Source: an uncultured Bacteroidales bacterium (GTDB lineage Bacteria; Bacteroidota; Bacteroidia; Bacteroidales; Paludibacteraceae). Taken from it: a stretch of DNA of 22,125 bases. The translations under genes and the position numbers were made by a program. The first letter of the stretch is position 1, and the number at the start of each line of letters is the position of its first letter. The stretch covers positions 1 through 22,125 of the forward strand of contig CALEPS010000094.1 of the NCBI GenBank assembly GCA_937910305.1. The letters are read 5' to 3'. Shown one piece after another: positions 1 through 5,349 of this stretch. The notes below the pieces were generated by a model that saw only the letters and a list, made by a program, of their open reading frames with translations, was not told the origin of the DNA and made no database searches.

Positions 1-165
1 CGCCGCGAGTTCTCGTACACCAACTACGAGCAGAAATACAGTCTGCCGGATGATGTGAACGAAGAAGAGATCAACGCCAAGGTAGAAGACGGTATTCTGA
101 CTATCGAACTGCCTAAAACCCAGAGAGTAGAAGGCAAGACGACGAAACAGATTGAGATCAAATAG
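1..165 (+). CDS. Hsp20/alpha-crystallin small heat-shock protein, C-terminal fragment
   Basis: This is the 3' end of an ATP-independent holdase chaperone that binds unfolding proteins in the cytoplasm; the start lies outside the window. The 54 visible residues contain the last strands of the alpha-crystallin domain: KYSLPDDV, then INAKVEDGILTIELPK, the near-invariant 'A.(Y/V).(D/N)G.L.I..PK' ending of the family. A short tail ends in QIEIK, which fits the I-x-I anchor used for oligomer assembly. The reading frame is open from base 1 and stops with TAG at 163-165. A rho-independent terminator follows about 70 bp later. It is the only + strand gene in the left 21 kb and converges on the aldehyde dehydrogenase gene. 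Family assignment is secure from these motifs; the gene name is not determinable. Confidence 0.9.
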   Translation, partial: RREFSYTNYEQKYSLPDDVNEEEINAKVEDGILTIELPKTQRVEGKTTKQIEIK

Positions 166-167
166 TC

Positions 168-229
168 GATAGTTGACAGTTGATAGTTGAAAGTTTAGAG
201 AAGTTTAAAAGTTCTAAAGTTTCAAAGTA
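168..229. repeat. Period-7 tandem array downstream of hsp20
   Basis: Four clean heptamers run from 168 to 195: GATAGTT, GACAGTT, GATAGTT, GAAAGTT. A degenerate AAGTT/AAAGT-rich stretch of similar period continues to about 229. The array sits between the hsp20 stop codon and its terminator hairpin. It belongs to the same type as the arrays at 1695, 3082, 4803, 5287, 6317 and 18439. Confidence 0.8.
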
Positions 230-234
230 GAAAG

Positions 235-263
235 AACGGCAACCGGAAGGCTGCCGTTTTTTT
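235..263 (+). terminator. Rho-independent terminator of hsp20
   Basis: A 7-bp stem, AACGGCA (235-241) with TGCCGTT (252-258), encloses a 10-base loop that has an inner CC/GG pair. It runs directly into a seven-T tract (257-263). It lies 70 bp after the hsp20 stop and only 5 bp from the stop codon of the convergent aldehyde dehydrogenase gene, so it may also limit read-through from that side, although the T-run on the minus strand is weak. Confidence 0.85.
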
Positions 264-268
264 GCTTT

Positions 269-1693
269 TTATTTCTCAAAGAGCCGCAGCAACCGCATTT
301 TCTGCCTGCCCGTCTCGCCGCCGTACGGATGTTCGCGCAGAGGCAGGTTGAAGATCGTGCTGCCGCGCAGAACGGTCTGCGGGTGGGTGAACTCCCTGAA
401 ACCCCATTCGCCATGGTAGGCACCCATGCCCGAGTGGCCGGTTCCGTTGAACGGAACTCCTTTGACCATCATATGAATGCACACTTCGTTGATACAACCG
501 CCGCCGAACTGCTGCGTCTGCATCACGCGGTTCGCCCAGCGGAGGTCCTTTGTGAACAGATACATCGCCAGAGGGTGTTCGCGGTCCGCTATCACCTCCA
601 TCAGTTCGTCCGCCTCCGAATCCTTGAACGGCACTACCGGCAGCAGCGGGCAGAACAGCTCGTGCCGGACAACCGGTTCGTGGATGCCTACCGGATAGAT
701 GATGGTCGGGGCATACTTGCGTGCCTCTTTGTCCCCTACTCCGCCGAAAATAATCCGCTCGCGGTACTCCTCTGCCTCGCGTGCGCACTTGTCGTAAGCC
801 GCGTCAGTGATCAGCTTCGGATATTCGTCGTTGGTCTCCGGATGTTCGCCTAACTGCTGTACAAAAGCGCGCTTCAGCTCCTCCAGGAACGGCTCTGCTA
901 TTTCTTCCGCCACGGCTATCTGGTTGATATTGATACATATCTGTCCGGCATTGACGGATTTGAACCAGGCTATCTTGCGTGCCGTATCTTTGAGGTCTGC
1001 GTCCTTGCGCACCACAGCCCAGTTGCCCGTCTCGCCGCCTAACTCCAGCGCTACGGGCGTCAGGTGCTGTGCCGCTGCTGCCAGCACATGCTTGCCAACG
1101 GCTGGAGAACCGGTGTAGAAAATCTTGTCAAAACGCTGCGCCAGACACATATCCGCCACATCGTGCCCACCGTCGATAAGGGTGATATATTCCGGCGGAA
1201 AGACCTCGGCGAAGAACTGCTTCAGCACCGCCGTACATGCCGCAGATTTGGAACTGGATTTGATGACGATGGTGTTGCCTGCTGCCATAGCAGCGGCTAC
1301 TACGCCGATGGTCAGAAAGATAGGGAAATTGAACGGACTGATAACAAGCGCTACGCCGTAAGGCATCTTATATACTTTGGTGAACAGACTGGGAAAACAC
1401 ATCAGACCGCTGAAATGCCGTTCCGGTTTTGCCCAGCGGCGGAGATGACGTATCATCTCATTGATCTCCACGATGTTAGGACCTACATCACACAGGTATC
1501 CTTCTACCTCGCTGCGGCCGAGGTCTTCTTTCAGTGCCGCGGTAAACTTGTCCGCATAAGCAATGACTGCCGCTTTGAGCCGCTTGAGTTGTTCGATACG
1601 CCATGAGACAGGCAGGGTTGCCCCGGAGCGGAAGAACCGGCGTTGCGCCGAAACGATCTCCCGTATGCTCTCTTCCGTGTAATTGGTGTTCAT
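269..1693 (-). CDS. Aldehyde dehydrogenase, ALDH3-like class
   Basis: This 474-aa NAD(P)-dependent enzyme is expected to oxidise an aldehyde to the acid; the physiological substrate is unknown. Visible family landmarks: the substrate/cofactor loop ISPFNFP with Asn122, the cofactor-binding segment AAGNTIVIKSSSKS (about 138-150), the Rossmann glycine motif FYTGSPAVGK, the general base Glu217 in ALELGG, the nucleophile Cys253 in NAGQIC, and the C-terminal GHSGMGAYHG motif typical of the ALDH3/fatty-aldehyde branch. The start chosen is the ATG at 1693 (MNTNYTEESI). A longer in-frame opening exists, but its extra residues are translated from the upstream heptamer array and neighbouring gene, so it is rejected. 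Odd points: the residues after the catalytic Cys read ININ rather than the usual aliphatic/APDY, and the usual KPSE is KSSS. It is the last gene of the minus-strand run, 40 bp after the amidase gene. Confidence 0.93.
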   Translation of the reverse strand: MNTNYTEESIREIVSAQRRFFRSGATLPVSWRIEQLKRLKAAVIAYADKFTAALKEDLGRSEVEGYLCDVGPNIVEINEMIRHLRRWAKPERHFSGLMCFPSLFTKVYKMPYGVALVISPFNFPIFLTIGVVAAAMAAGNTIVIKSSSKSAACTAVLKQFFAEVFPPEYITLIDGGHDVADMCLAQRFDKIFYTGSPAVGKHVLAAAAQHLTPVALELGGETGNWAVVRKDADLKDTARKIAWFKSVNAGQICININQIAVAEEIAEPFLEELKRAFVQQLGEHPETNDEYPKLITDAAYDKCAREAEEYRERIIFGGVGDKEARKYAPTIIYPVGIHEPVVRHELFCPLLPVVPFKDSEADELMEVIADREHPLAMYLFTKDLRWANRVMQTQQFGGGCINEVCIHMMVKGVPFNGTGHSGMGAYHGEWGFREFTHPQTVLRGSTIFNLPLREHPYGGETGRQKMRLLRLFEK

Positions 1694-1694
1694 T

Positions 1695-1729
1695 GGTAAT
1701 TGATAATTGATAGTTGATAATTGATAATT
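1695..1729. repeat. Period-7 tandem array filling the amidase-ALDH gap
   Basis: Five consecutive heptamers on the + strand: GGTAATT, GATAATT, GATAGTT, GATAATT, GATAATT. They occupy almost the whole 40-bp gap between the amidase stop codon (1734-1736) and the ALDH start codon (1691-1693). Any ribosome-binding or regulatory sequence for the ALDH gene must therefore lie in, or be formed by, the repeat; no Shine-Dalgarno sequence is visible there. Confidence 0.88.
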
Positions 1730-1733
1730 GGTG

Positions 1734-2780
1734 TTAAAGGAACACTTTATGCGGTTTGCTCCATGCACGGCGGATGAACCAAGTGCCGCTGAGGCTGTCG
1801 CGGTCATAGACAAGCGACCATATTGTCCACTCCTCATAGGCGGCTTCCTGAAGGAATGCAAGGGCACTCTCCTTCGTATTTCGTACATCGTCCCTTTGTA
1901 CATCGTATAGGTTCGTGAGGCGTGTGAGGCGTCGTTTGGACTCTTCGTTGAGCGGATGGGTGCGCTCCTCCCACATGCAGTGGTTGGTGACGATCGGTGT
2001 GTCCGTCACATGCATCTCGCCCTCTTTCCATTCCACTACCACGGAGCGGCGGCGGTCAGCGATAGCCAGGTGGTTGCGCCAGCCGATGGAGTTATGCACG
2101 TCGTATTGTCCCAACAACCCGATCGCTTCTTCTACATCCGCCGCATAGTCCAGCACCAGACGGATAGCACCTACGATGGTCAGATCCGGCTTGTCGGAGT
2201 CGAACTCCGTCGTGTCGCCGTCCAGTTCGATGAGGTCTGCCACGCACAGCCCTTTCTCGTTGATGCCGTCCATGGGGATATACGTGGTGGCAAGTGCTGT
2301 CATGCCGTCCATGCCGGCTACGGGACGCCACTCGTCGCCCAAACCGATGAAAGCGAAGGACGAAGTAGAGAGACTCGCGTAACCCTCATCCGGATACGTG
2401 CGGACAATCACCATCTGCTGCCCTTTGTCGCCGAAGTCGAAACTGCGGCAGAAGAGGTTCCCGGTCTGAACCGTGCTGCAACCCGCCTCAAACCGCACTT
2501 CCTTGACCTCCTCGGTCTTCATATAGCCTTTGGAGAGGAAGTTGGCGATGTATTTTGCCATCTCCGTGTCGGTCTTGGCGCCGCCTTGCTCCAGAAACTG
2601 CTTGAAGCCGTAGTCGCCGCGGAAAGTATAGGTATAGAGCCCTTCGTCCAGCTGTTCTAATGTCCGCATGGCTTTTATCTCATCGCCGAAGAGCTGCCAT
2701 CCGCCGTAGCAGAACACACCCGCTCCGATGAGTACGACCGCCAATACGGTCCACAAAGTGATTCTGAGTGCTTTTCTCAT
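1734..2780 (-). CDS. Membrane-anchored Ntn-type amidase (choloylglycine hydrolase / linear amide C-N hydrolase-like)
   Basis: A 348-aa protein with an N-terminal membrane segment (about residues 6-27, ITLWTVLAVVLIGAGVF), so probably anchored with the catalytic part outside the cytoplasm. The core resembles the linear-amide C-N hydrolase superfamily: a Cys (Cys101, GCSTVQTGN) followed after about ten residues by CRSFDF (the usual GRN.D position), a GINEKGL segment, RNHLAIAD, PIVTNH and a late TIWSLVYD strand. In this family the Cys becomes the N-terminal nucleophile after cleavage, and substrates are N-acyl amides such as bile-salt conjugates or penicillins; no specific substrate can be claimed. 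The start at 2780 (MRKALRI) places the membrane helix at the N terminus; the ATG at 2825 would add 15 unconvincing residues. A short period-7-like insert encodes YDVQRDDVRNTK near the C terminus. An 87-bp gap separates it from the SufS-type gene upstream. Confidence 0.72.
   Translation of the reverse strand: MRKALRITLWTVLAVVLIGAGVFCYGGWQLFGDEIKAMRTLEQLDEGLYTYTFRGDYGFKQFLEQGGAKTDTEMAKYIANFLSKGYMKTEEVKEVRFEAGCSTVQTGNLFCRSFDFGDKGQQMVIVRTYPDEGYASLSTSSFAFIGLGDEWRPVAGMDGMTALATTYIPMDGINEKGLCVADLIELDGDTTEFDSDKPDLTIVGAIRLVLDYAADVEEAIGLLGQYDVHNSIGWRNHLAIADRRRSVVVEWKEGEMHVTDTPIVTNHCMWEERTHPLNEESKRRLTRLTNLYDVQRDDVRNTKESALAFLQEAAYEEWTIWSLVYDRDSLSGTWFIRRAWSKPHKVFL
1873..1908. repeat. Degenerate period-7 repeat inside the amidase gene
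   Basis: The + strand reads as near-heptamers TTCGTAT, TTCGTAC, ATCGTCC, CTTTGTAC, ATCGTAT, with two 13-bp near-copies (TTTCGTACATCGT and CTTTGTACATCGT) 15 bp apart. It is translated in frame on the minus strand as a charged, low-complexity segment near the C terminus. Confidence 0.55.
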
Positions 2781-2867
2781 ATCTTTTGTTCTGATTGTAC
2801 TATTACCGGGTTCTCGTCGGGACATGGTCCCGTGATGCTCCTGTTCTGATTCTCTGATTGCTCATCT

Positions 2868-4148
2868 TCACGAAAGTATCATAATCGCTTTCTTCAGTGC
2901 CGCGATGAAAGCATCCACATCGCTCTTGTCGTTGTATAGCCCGAACGACACACGGACCGTTCCCGGCACGCCCAGTTCGTCTATCAGCGGTTCGGCGCAA
3001 TGGTGTCCCGTACGCACCGCCACGCCCTGCTGGTCCAGCAAGGTACCGATGTCGAAAGGATGGATTAAACCCTCATTCGGCTTTTGACTTTCGACTTTTG
3101 ACTTTTGACTATACACATTGAAACTGATGACGCCTGCTTTGGGTTGTCCGGCGGCATAGACATGGATGCCTTCGATGGCTGCCAACTGCTGCTCGCAGTA
3201 TTCCGTCAGTTCGCGCTCATGCGCCTCTATCGCTTCCCAACCGATAGATTGCATGTACTCCACCGCCTTATGTAAGGCATAAGAACCCACGAAATTAGGT
3301 GTGCCTGCTTCAAACTTATAGGGCAGGTCGTTATAGGTAGTACCGCTCCACCGCACATGGTTGATCATCTCTCCCCCACCCTCATGCGGCGGCAGTTGCT
3401 CCAACCACTCGCGTTTGCCGTACAGCACGCCGATACCCGTCGGACCGTACATCTTATGTCCCGAGAACGCCAGGAAGTCGCAATCCAGCGCCTGTACATC
3501 AACCTGCATATGCGGCACAGACTGCGCCCCGTCGATGCACACCGGCACGCCGTGAGAATGCGCAATACGCACGATTTCATCGACAGGATTGATGATTCCT
3601 AATACGTTGCTCACATGTGCCACGGAGACTAACTTCGTCTTTTCGTTCAGAAGCCCCTTAAAAGCCTCTATATCGAGCGTCTGGTCCTCGCGTAAGGGGA
3701 TATGCCGCAGCACGGCTTTCTTGCGCTCACAGAGCATTTGCCACGGCACTATATTGGAGTGGTGTTCCACGGCTGAGACGATGATCTCGTCCCCCTCTTC
3801 AATCCACGCTCTGGGTTCCCCTCCTTTCAGGGAGGGGGTAGGCTTCTCCCCAAGGGCGAAAGCCAGCGCATTGAGGCTGTCCGTCGTGCCCTTGGTGAAG
3901 ATGATCTCGTCGCTGTTCTTCGCTCCGATGAACTCTGCCACGGCTTGTCGTGCCTCTTCGTGCTTCATCGTCGCTACCTGGCTCAGATGATGCACGCCGC
4001 GGTGGATATTGCTGTTCCAGTGGCTGTAAGCGTCAGCGATAGCGTCTATCACCGCCTGCGGCTTCTGGCTCGTAGCGGCGTTGTCAAGGTACACCAACGG
4101 ACGTCCGTGTACCGTTTCTTTCAATATCGGAAAATCGGTTCTGTTCAT
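2868..4148 (-). CDS. sufS: SufS/CsdA-type (group II) cysteine desulfurase with two insert peptides
   Basis: A PLP enzyme that takes sulfur from L-cysteine, leaving alanine and an enzyme persulfide, for Fe-S cluster assembly or other thio-transfer. Landmarks in the 426 residues: YLDNAATSQKP near the N terminus, EHHSNIVPWQ (about 128-137), IDGAQS (205-210), the PLP lysine Lys232 in SGHKMYGPTGIG, and the persulfide Cys384 in RTGHHCAEP, which is the short-loop group II form. Relatives are near 405 residues. The extra length maps to two places: residues 102-113 (PTPSLKGGEPRA), encoded by a GC-rich palindrome, and residues 346-359 (YSQKSKVESQKPNE), encoded by a heptamer array just before the catalytic-Cys region. 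No sufBCD or sufE lies next to it. Its ATG overlaps the upstream deacylase stop as ATGA. The function is clear; whether it is the SUF desulfurase or a stand-alone one is not. Confidence 0.93.
   Translation of the reverse strand: MNRTDFPILKETVHGRPLVYLDNAATSQKPQAVIDAIADAYSHWNSNIHRGVHHLSQVATMKHEEARQAVAEFIGAKNSDEIIFTKGTTDSLNALAFALGEKPTPSLKGGEPRAWIEEGDEIIVSAVEHHSNIVPWQMLCERKKAVLRHIPLREDQTLDIEAFKGLLNEKTKLVSVAHVSNVLGIINPVDEIVRIAHSHGVPVCIDGAQSVPHMQVDVQALDCDFLAFSGHKMYGPTGIGVLYGKREWLEQLPPHEGGGEMINHVRWSGTTYNDLPYKFEAGTPNFVGSYALHKAVEYMQSIGWEAIEAHERELTEYCEQQLAAIEGIHVYAAGQPKAGVISFNVYSQKSKVESQKPNEGLIHPFDIGTLLDQQGVAVRTGHHCAEPLIDELGVPGTVRVSFGLYNDKSDVDAFIAALKKAIMILS
3082..3109. repeat. TTTTGAC heptamer array inside the cysteine desulfurase gene
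   Basis: Four heptamers: TTTTGAC, TTTCGAC, TTTTGAC, TTTTGAC. They are translated in frame (minus strand) as part of SQKSKVESQK. The first three units, including the single C variant, match the array between mreB and mreC (18439-18459) unit for unit. Confidence 0.9.
3818..3837. repeat. GC-rich palindrome inside the cysteine desulfurase gene
   Basis: Perfect 7-bp arms CCCCTCC and GGAGGGG are separated by TTTCAG. It lies in a C/G-tract-rich block (about 3811-3853) that encodes the extra peptide PTPSLKGGEPRA, absent from ordinary family members. It looks like an inserted palindromic repeat element captured in frame. Confidence 0.75.
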
Positions 4149-4696
4149 TGCTTTGATTGTGTATTGATATATTCTACGGTGTTGCCTACGGAGGCGAGGT
4201 ATTGCTGAAAAGCCTCCTGGCTGATGACTACTGTTCCGCGGCAGTCATTGGGGTGAAAAGAGAGCGTCCCGGCATCCTTCAGACGGCTGTCCAAAAACAG
4301 AATAACATGGTGTTCCGTGTCGTTGATAAGCCCGAAAGGACTCACGCTGCCGGGTTCCAGACCCAAATACCGCATCATCCTTTCCGGCGAAGCAAACGAC
4401 AGTTTGCCGGGGGCTTTCTTGCCCTGCGAGACAAGGATGTCCTTCAGCCAGTGCTCGATGTCATGGATGGCGAGGTCGTCGTCGCACGGAAAACAGATGA
4501 GGTAGTGTTGGTCGCCTTTGTGGTTGCGCATGAAGATGTTCTTGCAATGCACAGAGCCGTCATCGTGCCACCACCGTTTCGCCTCCTCGATGGTCTTGCC
4601 CTCGGGATGGTTGTAGGTGGTGAAAGGAATATGGTGTTCCTCCAGATAGCGCAGCACTTTCTCCTGCCGCTCGGATATGATTTCGTAATGGTTCAT
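4145..4696 (-). CDS. Trans-acting aminoacyl-tRNA deacylase (ProXp-ala / YbaK superfamily)
   Basis: 183 aa, expected to hydrolyse mischarged Ala-tRNA(Pro), or a similar error product, in the cytoplasm. The sequence carries the pattern of the free-standing prolyl-tRNA editing domain: TYNHPEGKTIEEA, VHCKNIFMRNHKGDQHYLICFP with the invariant Lys of the pocket, KLSFASPERMMRYLGLEPGSVSPFGLINDTE, and FHPNDCRGTVVIS. The G-S-V-S-P-F-G loop with N-D is diagnostic of the COG3760-like branch. The start at 4696 (MNHYEII) is preferred: it gives an ATGA overlap with the NUDIX stop, and the residues of the longer opening are a frame-shifted copy of NUDIX coding sequence. Its own stop overlaps the desulfurase start, again ATGA, so the three are probably translationally coupled. 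Confidence 0.88.
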   Translation of the reverse strand: MNHYEIISERQEKVLRYLEEHHIPFTTYNHPEGKTIEEAKRWWHDDGSVHCKNIFMRNHKGDQHYLICFPCDDDLAIHDIEHWLKDILVSQGKKAPGKLSFASPERMMRYLGLEPGSVSPFGLINDTEHHVILFLDSRLKDAGTLSFHPNDCRGTVVISQEAFQQYLASVGNTVEYINTQSKQ

Positions 4697-5106
4697 TGCA
4701 TCAGTTCGTTTATTATCTCTTCGTCTGCCGGCAGCCACCGGACGGTCTGCAGGTCCTTCGGCGCAAGCCATCGTGCCGCTTCGTGTTCCAGAAGGGTGTA
4801 ACCTTGTTCCTTTGTACTTAGTCCTTTATCCCTTTGTTCCTTTATTTGGCAACGGAAACAATGCATCGTCAGGTGGAAAGCCGGATAGTCGTACTCGATC
4901 GTCCGCAACAACTCACCCACCTCTATCTCTGCATCCAGTTCTTCGTGTATCTCGCGGCGTAAAGCCTGCTGCGGTGTCTCGCCGGCTTCTATCTTGCCGC
5001 CCGGAAACTCCCACCAGTCTTTCCATTCGCCGTAACCCCTCTGCGTGGCAAAGATACGCCCTTCGGGGTCCTCTATGACCGCTGCCGCTACTTCTATCCG
5101 TTTCAT
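4693..5106 (-). CDS. NUDIX hydrolase, MutT-like, with a repeat-encoded insert
   Basis: 137 aa; MutT-type pyrophosphohydrolases remove oxidised or non-canonical nucleoside triphosphates from the pool. The Nudix box spans residues 37-59: Gly37, Glu43, then REI-H-EE (51-56) with the metal-binding glutamates present. The usual Gly near its end is Asp58. FATQRGYG.W..WWEFPGGK before the box and EHEAARWL later match the 8-oxo-dGTP/CTP diphosphatase type, but NUDIX substrates cannot be read from sequence. Residues about 88-105 (IKEQRDKGLSTKEQGYTL) are an insert relative to the usual direct join between the MHCF.C strand and LLEHEA. They are encoded by a period-7 array. The ATG overlaps the DUF4250 stop and the TGA overlaps the deacylase start. 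Confidence 0.9.
   Translation of the reverse strand: MKRIEVAAAVIEDPEGRIFATQRGYGEWKDWWEFPGGKIEAGETPQQALRREIHEELDAEIEVGELLRTIEYDYPAFHLTMHCFRCQIKEQRDKGLSTKEQGYTLLEHEAARWLAPKDLQTVRWLPADEEIINELMQ
4803..4846. repeat. Period-7 array inside the NUDIX gene
   Basis: Heptamers CTTGTTC, CTTTGTA, CTTAGTC, CTTTATC, a 9-base CCTTTGTTC slip, then CTTTATT. Translation on the minus strand gives most of the Lys/Glu/Gln-rich insert between two beta strands of the NUDIX fold. Divergence among units is higher than in the 5287 array, suggesting an older or coding-constrained insert. Confidence 0.75.
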
Positions 5107-5285
5107 CTGAATTGCTTTTGTTCCGCGTTATACTCATATCCGCTCTCCCGCAAAAAAGCCTTCACCTCCTCCGGTTCGCGGTCGAAAGAAGCGCACAGCT
5201 CTTCCAGCGACTCAAACTCTCCGTCGCGCAGCAGCATGTTCACTGCAGAGACCATCATATATGGATTCTTCGGTAACTCGTTCAT
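5103..5285 (-). CDS. DUF4250 family small protein
   Basis: 60 aa, function unknown. The pattern LPKNPYMMVSAVNMLLRD, then SLEELCASFDREPEEVKAFLRESGYEYNAEQKQF fits the DUF4250 family (LPkdP.mL.S.vN..LRD, LCe....d...L...GY.Y....NqF), a short helical protein of Bacteroidales and Firmicutes that looks like a small helix-turn-helix without known targets. The start at 5285 (MNELPKN) is chosen over 5300 because MKSEK would be translated from the adjacent heptamer array. That array presents a purine-rich GTGAAAAG directly before the ATG, which may act as a makeshift ribosome site. The stop overlaps the NUDIX start as ATGA. Confidence 0.85.
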   Translation of the reverse strand: MNELPKNPYMMVSAVNMLLRDGEFESLEELCASFDREPEEVKAFLRESGYEYNAEQKQFR

Positions 5286-5286
5286 C

Positions 5287-5349
5287 TTTTCACTTTTCAC
5301 CTTTCACTTTTCACCTTTCACTTTTCACTTTTCACCTTTCACTTTTCAC
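5287..5349. repeat. Nine-copy TTTTCAC heptamer array between gldB-like and DUF4250 genes
   Basis: Nine uninterrupted 7-bp units: TTTTCAC or CTTTCAC only, in the order T,T,C,T,C,T,T,C,T by first base. The array fills the intergenic gap. Its last unit supplies the TGA stop (5346-5348, minus strand) of the GldB-like gene. It begins 1 bp from the DUF4250 start codon. Confidence 0.96.

Noticed and set aside
329..1606. Several + strand open frames of 70-180 codons opposite the aldehyde dehydrogenase gene
   Set aside because: They overlap one another and an unambiguous ALDH coding sequence; no motif, signal or promoter supports them.
1694..1903. N-terminal extension of the aldehyde dehydrogenase
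   Set aside because: The extra residues come from the heptamer array (NYQLSTINYQL) and from the opposite frame of the amidase gene; the family start aligns at 1693.
2818..2832. CGGGAC-ATG-GTCCCG hairpin in the gap between the desulfurase and amidase genes
   Set aside because: It has only 6 bp of stem with no T-run on the minus strand and no recognised regulatory class.
5287..5349. Possible CRISPR-like array
   Set aside because: Units are 7 bp, contiguous, with no spacers and no cas genes nearby.
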